Positions 1 to 6,541 of a stretch of 11,964 nt of DNA are shown here, one piece after another (position 1 is the first letter of the stretch; each line of letters starts with the position of its first letter). The stretch is from Bacillota bacterium (GTDB lineage: Bacteria; Bacillota; Clostridia; Lachnospirales; Lachnospiraceae): assembly GCA_023436765.1 (NCBI GenBank), contig JAEZHX010000224.1:1-11964 (forward strand). The letters run 5' to 3'. Below the pieces are notes generated by a model, which had not been told where the DNA came from, made no database searches, and saw only the letters and a list, made by a program, of their open reading frames with translations. The translations under genes were made by a program, and so were the position numbers.

Positions 1-2871
1 GACGGAAACGTAAAGCTGCTGGATTTCGGTTCCGCAAGGCAGGTTCTCGGTCAGCAGTCAAAAAGCCTGTCTGTCATTTTAAAGCCGGGTTTTGCACCGC
101 TGGAGCAATATCAATCCAGAGGGAAGCAGGGCCCCTGGACGGATATCTATTCCCTCACCGCTACGATGTACTACTGCATTACGGGAAAAGTGCCGGATGA
201 CTGTATGAACCGAGTTGAAGAAGATTCTCTTATTATGCCGTCTTTAATGGGTGTTACTGCCTCAAAACAGCTTGAAGCCGTCTTACAAAAAGGTATGGCG
301 GTTAGAGCTGCCGACAGGTATCAGTCTGTCTTCCAGCTGAAAGGGGATATGGAAAGACTTCAGGGCCAAGCAGAAGCTGTTCTATACGAAGCTAAGCCGA
401 CAGAACCGATAGCAAAGCGAACAGCAGAACCGGTTTTAGAATCGGAATTAACAGAAAAAGCAACGTCAAGTCGGCATAATGCCGCCGATCAGAAAGCAGT
501 AAAGGCAGATACCGTATCCACAGAAGCAGAGAAGAAAAAACTGGATCTTAATAATAAACTGAAGTTAATTATCGGTGCAATGGCGGCCTGTATTATCATT
601 ATCGGCACAATAGCGATTGCTGCGTTGCTTCGTAATAATGCTTCCGAACAGGCTGGTGGCACCGCAGTTACAACTCCAGCAATAAAATCGGATGTGTCTG
701 CAGTTGAGAATATTGGCAGCTACGTTACGATAAAAGGGGAACAATACTCTACGCTCTTAACAGAACTTGATCTGTCAGATAAAGGGCTAACGAACAGAGA
801 TCTTGAACCACTAAAAGATATGGTAAACTTGACCAGGATCGTTTTAAGTGACTGGGATAATGATGAGAATTACATGGAAAGTAATAAAATCACTGACCTG
901 ACCCCTCTTAGCTCCCTTACAAACCTTACTGAACTGGTATGTGCATTCAACTACATCACCGACATAACCCCTCTTAAGTCGTTAACAAACTTAACTGTGC
1001 TGGATTTGAATGGTAACTACATCACGGACATAACCCCTCTTAAGTCGCTAACAAACTTAACGGAGCTTATATTAAGCACCGATGACATCAATGACTTTAC
1101 ACCTCTTGAGTCGCTGATAAACTTAACTGTGCTGCTTTTGAATGGTGACAGCATAACGGACATAACTCCTCTTAGATCATTGACAAACTTAACTGCACTT
1201 ACTTTAACCTCCCCCTACATCACGGACATAACTCCTCTTATGTCGCTGACGAAGTTAACTTCTCTTGATTTATCCAGAGCCAACATCACCGACTTTACCC
1301 CTCTTAAGTCGCTGACGAATCTGACTTCGCTGAATCTAAACAATAGCACTGTCAACGATATAAGCTTTCTCAAGCCCTTGACAAAGCTCACTGTGCTGGG
1401 TATGAGCGGTAATACCATCACCGACATAACCCCTCTTATGACAATGACAAACTTAACTGAGCTGGATTTGAGTGGTAACGGCATAACCGACATAACCCCT
1501 CTTATGACTATGACCAACTTAACTGTGCTGGATTTGAGTGGTAACATTATCATGGACTTTACTCCTCTTATGTCTCTGACCAACTTAACTGTGCTGGATT
1601 TGATTGTTGACGGCATCAGCGATATAACCCCACTTAAGTCGCTGAAAAACTTAACCAAGTTGACATTGAGTGGTGACGGCATCAGCGACATAACCCCACT
1701 TAAGTCGCTGACAAACTTAACTGTGCTGAATTTGATTGGTAACGGCATCAGCGACATAACCCCACTTAAGTCGCTGACAAACTTAACTGCGCTTTATTTG
1801 TCCTCCTACGATATCACCAACATAACTCCTCTTAAGTCGCTGACGAAGTTGACCTCGCTTAATATATTCAATACCAACATCACCGACTTTACCGCTCTGA
1901 AGTCGCTGACAAATCTGACTTCGCTGACTCTATACTTTAACAAGATCAACGACATAAGCTTTCTCAAGCCCTTAACAAAGCTCACTGTGCTGGGTTTAAG
2001 CTATAACGCCATCACTGACATAACCCCTCTGATGTCATTATCAGAGCTGACTAAGCTTGAATTGACATACAATAATATCACCGACATAACCCCTCTGATG
2101 TCGCTGACTAAGCTGACTGAGCTGAGTTTGGATTCTAACAAGATAACCAATATATCCTCTCTCAAGTCCTTGACGAAGCTGACTGAACTTAATTTGGACG
2201 GTAACAGCATAATAGACATATCCTCTCTTATGTCACTGACAATGCTGACTGAGCTTGATTTGGACAGGAACGATATTACCGACATAACTCCTCTTATGTC
2301 ACTGACAATGCTGACTGAGCTTTATTTGGACTTTAACGACATTATCGACATAACCCCTCTTATGTCACTGACTAAGCTGACGGAACTTAATTTGGGATAT
2401 AACAGCATAATAGACATATCCTCTCTTATGTCATTGACAAAGCTGACTTCACTTGATTTGAGCGGTAACGATATCACCGACATAACCCCTCTTAAGTCGC
2501 TGACAAAGCTGACGAAGCTTAGTTTTGGAGAAAACAGCATCACCGACATTACCCCTCTTAAGTCGCTGACAAAGCTGACGGAGCTTAGTTTTGGAGAAAA
2601 CAGCATCACCGACATAACCCCTCTTAAGTCATTGACAGATCTTACTGATCTTGCTATGACCACTAATAAAATAACCGACATAACCCCTCTTAAGTCATTG
2701 ACGAAGCTTACGGAGCTTTATTTGGGCTACAATAAAATAACCGACGTAACCCCTCTTATGTCATTGACGAATTTGACTAGCCTTGGGGTGTCCTTTGGCA
2801 ACATCTCTGACTCTGACATACAAAAGCTTAAAGAAGCATTACCAGACTGTGATATTGTAGACTTTGATTAA
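1..2871 (+). CDS. Transmembrane Ser/Thr protein kinase with LRR ectodomain (5' end outside window)
   Basis: The reading frame is open from base 1, so the gene starts upstream; 956 residues are visible. Residues 8-10 are the DFG metal-binding motif, 30-35 (GFAPLE) match the APE end of the activation segment, D48 lies in the W-T-D-x-Y element of the C-lobe, and R106-Y-Q-S is typical of the last kinase helix. This is the C-lobe of a PknB/PrkC-type (Hanks) kinase; the ATP-binding N-lobe and HRD loop are not visible. A charged juxtamembrane segment (about 121-188) precedes one membrane helix (189-210). Outside are a short N-terminal LRR-like stretch (about 253-296), 29 LRRs of exactly 22 residues (297-934) and a terminal cap (935-956). 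Inferred topology is kinase inside, LRRs outside. An ATG at 166 lies inside the kinase domain and is not a real start. It is the first visible gene of the phosphatase/FHA operon, which suggests it is the locus kinase. Its ligand is unknown. Confidence 0.93.
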   Translation, partial: DGNVKLLDFGSARQVLGQQSKSLSVILKPGFAPLEQYQSRGKQGPWTDIYSLTATMYYCITGKVPDDCMNRVEEDSLIMPSLMGVTASKQLEAVLQKGMAVRAADRYQSVFQLKGDMERLQGQAEAVLYEAKPTEPIAKRTAEPVLESELTEKATSSRHNAADQKAVKADTVSTEAEKKKLDLNNKLKLIIGAMAACIIIIGTIAIAALLRNNASEQAGGTAVTTPAIKSDVSAVENIGSYVTIKGEQYSTLLTELDLSDKGLTNRDLEPLKDMVNLTRIVLSDWDNDENYMESNKITDLTPLSSLTNLTELVCAFNYITDITPLKSLTNLTVLDLNGNYITDITPLKSLTNLTELILSTDDINDFTPLESLINLTVLLLNGDSITDITPLRSLTNLTALTLTSPYITDITPLMSLTKLTSLDLSRANITDFTPLKSLTNLTSLNLNNSTVNDISFLKPLTKLTVLGMSGNTITDITPLMTMTNLTELDLSGNGITDITPLMTMTNLTVLDLSGNIIMDFTPLMSLTNLTVLDLIVDGISDITPLKSLKNLTKLTLSGDGISDITPLKSLTNLTVLNLIGNGISDITPLKSLTNLTALYLSSYDITNITPLKSLTKLTSLNIFNTNITDFTALKSLTNLTSLTLYFNKINDISFLKPLTKLTVLGLSYNAITDITPLMSLSELTKLELTYNNITDITPLMSLTKLTELSLDSNKITNISSLKSLTKLTELNLDGNSIIDISSLMSLTMLTELDLDRNDITDITPLMSLTMLTELYLDFNDIIDITPLMSLTKLTELNLGYNSIIDISSLMSLTKLTSLDLSGNDITDITPLKSLTKLTKLSFGENSITDITPLKSLTKLTELSFGENSITDITPLKSLTDLTDLAMTTNKITDITPLKSLTKLTELYLGYNKITDVTPLMSLTNLTSLGVSFGNISDSDIQKLKEALPDCDIVDFD
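889..2802 (+). repeat. 29 tandem 66-bp units encoding 22-residue leucine-rich repeats
   Basis: The units follow one another without a single inserted or lost base. The protein consensus is ITDITPLKSLTNLTxLxLxxNx, of the internalin/SDS22-like type. Higher-order duplication is visible. Units 6-8 (1219-1416) match units 15-17 (1813-2010) at a nine-unit (594 bp) offset, including the otherwise unique S-F-L-K-P-L variant in units 8 and 17. By hand count these pairs are about 82-86% identical in DNA. Units 25 and 26 (2473-2604) are nearly identical neighbours, and units 20-21 resemble 23-24. Units up to 16 mostly read T-N-L-T and later units mostly T-K-L-T, which suggests separate expansion events. 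Confidence 0.95.
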
Positions 2872-2875
2872 GAGA

Positions 2876-2944
2876 GAGGTCTCATCATCAGACCGAGAAT
2901 CGCTGCAAGAAGCTTTACCTGGCTGTTATATTTCTTGGCAATAA
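2876..2944 (+). pseudogene. Out-of-frame relic of an LRR C-terminal cap
   Basis: Shortly after the kinase stop codon, the frame shifted by +1 encodes a peptide ending in SLQEALPGCYISWQ and then TAA. It aligns without gaps to the real cap at the end of the kinase (KLKEALPDCDI), sharing E-A-L-P, the Cys and the following Ile at matching positions. It has no start codon or ribosome site of its own. It looks like the former or duplicated 3' end of an LRR gene left behind by repeat recombination. The match is short, so chance resemblance is possible but unlikely given its position. A sequencing frameshift is the other alternative. Confidence 0.55.
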
Positions 2945-2986
2945 AAGGAAGATTATTATTAAAAATTTAAATAATAAACAGAAAAT

Positions 2987-2991
2987 GGAGG
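2987..2991 (+). promoter_or_regulatory. Shine-Dalgarno site that fixes the FHA gene start
   Basis: GGAGG lies 8 nt before the ATG at 3000. An in-frame ATG at 2985 overlaps this site itself (ATGGAGG) and has no ribosome site of its own, so the longer start is rejected. Confidence 0.8.
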
Positions 2992-2999
2992 ATAAAAGA

Positions 3000-3653
3000 A
3001 TGAATATGCTTCAATGCAAAAACGGGCACTTTTACGATGCTGATAAGCACAGCACCTGCCCCTTCTGCACATCCGCAATGGATGTGGGAGTCACAAGACC
3101 ACTGGGAAACCAACCGCAGAATGCGAATATCAATGCGCCTGAGTTTCCTAAAACCGCACCGCTTTACGGGAATCCCGCACCCATGGGTGATCCTATGGAT
3201 CCTGCACCTGCAATGAATTTTGCTATTCCTGATCCAATGCAGTCCTTCCCGAAGACCCAGCCTCTCAATAACCCCTATACGAATGTTACCGTTGCGCTAG
3301 ATAAGAACGAGAAGGGTATCGCTCCTATTCGCGGCTGGCTGATCTGTATCGAGGGGAACAAAAAGGGGAAGGATTTTGGAATTAGGTCAGAAAAAAATAC
3401 CGTCGGACGCGGTAAAGAAAACAGTATCTGCCTGGATTTTGATGAAAGCATTTCCAGAGAACCCGAAATAATCATAACCTACGATCAGCGTAAGAATAAC
3501 TTCTGGATACAGCCCGGTACAAGAGGAAACGTCTACATAAACGAGGACATATTGCTTACCCCCATTCAATTGAATGCTTACGACATAATAAGCATTGGAA
3601 AAAGTAAGCTACTGTTCATGCCGTTGTGCAGCGAGAAATTTAATTGGGATTAG
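3000..3653 (+). CDS. Zinc-ribbon and FHA domain protein
   Basis: A cytoplasmic protein of 217 residues with no signal peptide or membrane helix. The N-terminus has a probable small zinc-binding knuckle: C6, H10, H17, then C20-P-F-C23. A Pro/Asn/Met-rich linker (about 28-100) carries three T-x-P-L motifs at T32, T52 and T86, the last two inside identical FPKTxPL contexts. The C-terminal part (about 107-217) is an FHA domain, a phosphothreonine-reading fold. The V-G-R of the first loop and an S-R pair are present, but the usual His after S-x-x is replaced (SREPEI), so phosphopeptide binding may be altered. The C-terminal C-S-E-K-F-N-W resembles, as far as I recall, FHA proteins found beside clostridial kinase genes. 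It is probably a substrate and/or adaptor of the upstream kinase. The start at 3000 is chosen from its GGAGG. Confidence 0.85.
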   Translation: MNMLQCKNGHFYDADKHSTCPFCTSAMDVGVTRPLGNQPQNANINAPEFPKTAPLYGNPAPMGDPMDPAPAMNFAIPDPMQSFPKTQPLNNPYTNVTVALDKNEKGIAPIRGWLICIEGNKKGKDFGIRSEKNTVGRGKENSICLDFDESISREPEIIITYDQRKNNFWIQPGTRGNVYINEDILLTPIQLNAYDIISIGKSKLLFMPLCSEKFNWD

Positions 3654-3693
3654 TGATTCCTCTGATATCCACACTAACAGAACGGCGGTATAA

Positions 3694-4665
3694 ATGATGG
3701 GTTTAATAAAAAAAATATTTACCGGTGATAAAAAGCAAAGGCCAAAGCCAACAGCTGTAACCGGTCCCCAAGAATCTCGTAAAAAGAAATCAAAAAAAGG
3801 ACATCAGAAGGCCAAAAGGACCAGCATTGGTAAAACGATCACGATATCCATTCACAACGCAAAAAACATTCATTCTGCTGATTCAGAAGAAGGGAATTCC
3901 AATGTGATATTTAGATTTGGAAATGCGCAGCATATCGGGAAGCGTTCCTCACAGCAGGATTCCTTCGGTTATTCCAACCTTGTTTCAGAAGAGATTATCA
4001 AACAATATGGTATTCTTGCCGTTCTCGCTGATGGAATGGGAGGGCTTTCCGATGGAAAACAGGTGAGTGATTATGCAGTAAATGCCATGCTTACCATGTT
4101 CACCGAGACAGACGGAAGTACCTTCTGTCCCGAAAATCTTCTGGTAATGGCGGAAAGTCTTAATGACAGAGTGAACGAGGCATTTCCCGCAGAGGGGAAT
4201 GTCCAGGCCGGATCAACACTCATTGCAGCGCATATTTATGGTGATTCCCTCAATTGGATCAGCATAGGTGACAGCAGGATCTATCTTTACAGGAATAGCA
4301 TGCTGTATCAGCTCAATGAAGAACACAACTATTTAAGTGATCTTCTGAAAAGCCATATAACGACAGGGCTACCGCTCAAGGAAGCCAAAACCGATCCGCA
4401 AAAATCAGCACTTACTTCCTATATCGGATCCCCTTCCATTAAGAGAGTCGATCAAAGTATCAGGCCCTTACGGATAATACCCGGTGACAGAATAGTCTTA
4501 TGTTCCGATGGTATATATAATGCCCTCAACAATTTTGAACTGATCAGTAACATCGAATATGAACCGCAGGAGGCAGCGGAAAGAATAGTAGATCTGGCTC
4601 TCGATAAAAAAAATCCGGATCAGGACAACTTAACAATTATGATAATTGAATATAATTACAATTAA
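3694..4665 (+). CDS. PP2C-family protein phosphatase with basic N-terminal extension
   Basis: A metal-dependent Ser/Thr phosphatase (PPM/PP2C family) of 323 residues that would reverse phosphorylation by the locus kinase. Residues 1-48 form a Lys/Arg-rich tail absent from minimal bacterial PP2Cs; it could bind membrane lipid or a partner (inference). The catalytic domain spans about 72-320. Its metal-binding aspartates are in place: D89 (Q-Q-D-S), D113 in D-G-M-G-G, D272 in C-S-D-G and D311 before N-L-T. G-D-S-R is at 192-195. The classical R-x-x-N-E-D motif is varied to R-S-S-Q-Q-D. Two adjacent ATGs (3694, 3697) are possible starts. The weak ribosome site GGCGG at 3684-3688 is 8 nt before the second, so 3697 may be the true one. 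The gene lies 40 nt after the FHA gene and 20 nt before the protease gene. Confidence 0.93.
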   Translation: MMGLIKKIFTGDKKQRPKPTAVTGPQESRKKKSKKGHQKAKRTSIGKTITISIHNAKNIHSADSEEGNSNVIFRFGNAQHIGKRSSQQDSFGYSNLVSEEIIKQYGILAVLADGMGGLSDGKQVSDYAVNAMLTMFTETDGSTFCPENLLVMAESLNDRVNEAFPAEGNVQAGSTLIAAHIYGDSLNWISIGDSRIYLYRNSMLYQLNEEHNYLSDLLKSHITTGLPLKEAKTDPQKSALTSYIGSPSIKRVDQSIRPLRIIPGDRIVLCSDGIYNALNNFELISNIEYEPQEAAERIVDLALDKKNPDQDNLTIMIIEYNYN

Positions 4666-4685
4666 ATTATTAGGAGGATAATTCC

Positions 4686-5936
4686 ATGCTAAAGAAAAAA
4701 ATATTTCTATTCTTATTGATGCTAACCTTTTTTGTACCGGCCATCCCCTCTGTTGCCTATGCCAGTAGCTCAAGGGATGCCGCAAAAGGCGTCGTAATGG
4801 TATATGAACAGTTTTATGCAGTAAACGAAGATACCGGCGAAACAGAACTATGGTCCGGGATCGGTTCTGGATTTGCGATTGGCGAAAAAGGAAAACCCGT
4901 TCAATTCATAGTTACAAATTATCATGTCATAGGCGACGCATATGAAACAAATAATGTTATTCAGGTCTATTTCTCCGCAGCCGCCAATCAGTATGTACAG
5001 GCTGAGGTATATTGGACCAATAAAACAAAGGATATCGCTGTACTAAGACTTCCCGAACCTACAACGCAACGGGAAGCATTGGTAATCTGCCCGGCCGACC
5101 GTATTAATATTGACGACACCTTCACTGCTTTGGGCTATCCTGCCTATTCAATGGCAGGAACGGATTTTCCGAAATATGATACCAGCGACATAACAATAAC
5201 GAAAGGCGGTATCGCAAAGCGGACAAGAGTTAATGAAGAGGATGTATATCAGCTCGATCTGGAAATAAATACCGGTAATTCGGGCGGACCTCTGGTAAAT
5301 TCCAAGGGCCAGGTAGTGGGTATCAACACATTTATGATCGGCTCTGAAACCGGAAGCGCAAATTATGCCGTAGTCATTGATGAATTGATCAAGAATATTA
5401 ACAGAAATGATATCCCCTATACAGTTGCGGGCGAGATAGATTACATGCTCTATATAATAATCGGTGCCGGTGTTCTGTTAGTAGCTATCGTGCTTATCGT
5501 TATATTATCAGGCAGGAAGAAGAAAGCTGTTAAAAATGCAACTCCGTCAGCACAGTCATTCCAGCAACCCCTTCAGCAGCCTGTTCAACAGCCTGTCTAT
5601 GGTGGCGCACCCGCACCGGAGCATGTGGCAGTAGTGATCGGTATCAACGGTTATTTCCAGGGAAAATCCTTCAGAGTTGAACCTCAGCTAAGACTGGGCA
5701 GAGATGGAAACAGCTGCAATGTTGTATATCCGATGGATAAACCCGGAATTAGCGGCTCTCATTGTACGCTCACTTACAAGAATAATGCTATTTACATAAC
5801 CGATCTCGGATCGTCATACGGAACATTCCTCGAAAGCGGAATACGGCTTATTCAAAACCAGCCAACAAAGCTTAACAACGGTGATAAATTCTATGTTGCA
5901 AGTGCAGACAATACCTTTGAGGTAAGATACTATTAA
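4686..5936 (+). CDS. Membrane-anchored trypsin-like serine protease with cytoplasmic FHA domain
   Basis: A 416-residue protein in four parts. Residues 1-26 are a signal peptide (KKK, hydrophobic core, A-Y-A). Residues about 30-245 form a chymotrypsin/HtrA-fold protease with the full triad H80 (T-N-Y-H-V), D116 (K-D-I-A-V-L) and S199 (G-N-S-G-G-P). A membrane helix spans about 253-274, followed by R-K-K-K. A Gln/Pro-rich linker leads to an FHA domain (about 314-416) with G338-R339, S356-x-x-H359 and a G-S-S-Y-G-T-F element, all intact. There is no PDZ domain, unlike HtrA/DegP. The signal peptide and stop-anchor put the protease outside and the FHA domain inside. I infer that phosphothreonine binding inside could localise or control the protease outside; its substrate is unknown. 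AGGAGG at 4672-4677 sits 8 nt before the ATG. The FHA part is duplicated in the next gene. Confidence 0.93.
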   Translation: MLKKKIFLFLLMLTFFVPAIPSVAYASSSRDAAKGVVMVYEQFYAVNEDTGETELWSGIGSGFAIGEKGKPVQFIVTNYHVIGDAYETNNVIQVYFSAAANQYVQAEVYWTNKTKDIAVLRLPEPTTQREALVICPADRINIDDTFTALGYPAYSMAGTDFPKYDTSDITITKGGIAKRTRVNEEDVYQLDLEINTGNSGGPLVNSKGQVVGINTFMIGSETGSANYAVVIDELIKNINRNDIPYTVAGEIDYMLYIIIGAGVLLVAIVLIVILSGRKKKAVKNATPSAQSFQQPLQQPVQQPVYGGAPAPEHVAVVIGINGYFQGKSFRVEPQLRLGRDGNSCNVVYPMDKPGISGSHCTLTYKNNAIYITDLGSSYGTFLESGIRLIQNQPTKLNNGDKFYVASADNTFEVRYY

Positions 5937-5944
5937 TATCAAGC

Positions 5945-5961
5945 TGATGATAAAATCATCA
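5945..5961 (+). other. Small perfect hairpin before an FHA gene ribosome site
   Basis: TGATGAT and ATCATCA form a perfect 7-bp inverted repeat with a 3-nt loop in the 41-nt gap between the protease and the membrane FHA gene, ending 3 nt before the ribosome site AGGTGG. There is no T-run, so it is not a terminator. It might influence message stability or translation of the next gene, but it is short and AT-rich and could be chance. Confidence 0.35.
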
Positions 5962-5977
5962 TAAAGGTGGAATAAAT

Positions 5978-6514
5978 ATGTACATAATTAATACAGTCTA
6001 TGATTCTTACTACCGTGCCGGGGAGATCATCGGTTATATCATTGTTATTGCTGTTATCGTGTGGATTGCGACACGGATAAGAAAGTCCCTAACCTCAAAC
6101 CGTCCACCCCAGCAGCCACCCCAGCCGCAATATCGTCCGCCTCAGCAGCCTGTCCAGCCACAATACGCCCAACCTGTTATGCCGGCTTCCGCAACGGATA
6201 AGATTGGAGTTGTTATAGGCGTAACCGGTTATTTTCAGGGAAAATCCTTCCGAATGGATTCCCAGCTTCGACTTGGCAGAGACGGGAGCTGCTGTAATAT
6301 TATTTATCCGGTGAATATACCCGGAATAAGTAGTACCCATTGTGTGGTTACTTACAAGAATAATGCTGTTTATGTAACCGATCTCGGCTCGTCCTATGGA
6401 ACCTTTCTTGAAAATGGCGTAAGATTGATTCAGAATGTGCCGACAAAGCTTAACAACGGCGATAAGTTTTACTTAGCAAACAATAGTAATATGTTTGAAG
6501 TAAGGTATTATTAA
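5978..6514 (+). CDS. Single-pass membrane FHA domain protein
   Basis: A 178-residue protein with one N-terminal membrane helix (about 15-33) followed by R-I-R-K, which keeps the rest in the cytoplasm. A Pro/Gln-rich linker (about 41-66) leads to an FHA domain (about 76-178) with the binding residues intact: G100-R101, S118-x-x-H121 and the loop before N146-G. Its last 103 residues align without gaps to the end of the preceding protease, with 75 identities counted by hand. It is therefore a tandem paralogue that lacks the protease and keeps only the membrane anchor and reader. It probably competes with, or pairs with, the protease protein for phosphothreonine partners (inference). The ribosome site AGGTGG at 5965-5970 is 7 nt before the ATG. 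Confidence 0.92.
   Translation: MYIINTVYDSYYRAGEIIGYIIVIAVIVWIATRIRKSLTSNRPPQQPPQPQYRPPQQPVQPQYAQPVMPASATDKIGVVIGVTGYFQGKSFRMDSQLRLGRDGSCCNIIYPVNIPGISSTHCVVTYKNNAVYVTDLGSSYGTFLENGVRLIQNVPTKLNNGDKFYLANNSNMFEVRYY
6203..6511 (+). repeat. Second copy of a tandemly duplicated FHA coding segment
   Basis: This 309-bp segment is the downstream copy of a direct duplication; the upstream copy is 5625-5933 in the protease gene. Protein identity is 75 of 103 with no gaps, and both copies end in F-E-V-R-Y-Y followed by stop. The gene boundary and the membrane helix lie between the copies, so the duplication covered only the 3' part or was followed by loss of the protease part. Confidence 0.85.
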
Positions 6515-6541
6515 TTTTATATCTTAAGGAAGGGCGGTAAA

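Noticed and set aside
1215..2681. Three open frames of 94-180 codons on the minus strand opposite the LRR array.
   Set aside because: They are stop-free antisense readings of the 66-bp repeat, themselves 22-residue periodic, with no ribosome sites. They are shadows of the kinase gene.
889..2802. CRISPR array or satellite DNA suggested by regular repeats.
   Set aside because: The unit is 66 bp with no separate spacers, stays in frame throughout and encodes a canonical LRR.
166..2871. ATG at 166 as the start of a separate LRR gene.
   Set aside because: The same frame is open back to base 1 and encodes DFG and the activation segment immediately upstream. The ATG lies within the kinase C-lobe and lacks a ribosome site.
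2878..2894. GGTCT/AGACC inverted repeat after the kinase gene as a terminator.
   Set aside because: The stem is only 5 bp, there is no T-run, and it overlaps the cap relic.
3650..3677. TTAGTG/CACTAA inverted repeat around the end of the first FHA gene.
   Set aside because: A 6-bp AT-rich stem with a 16-nt loop is too weak to support a function.
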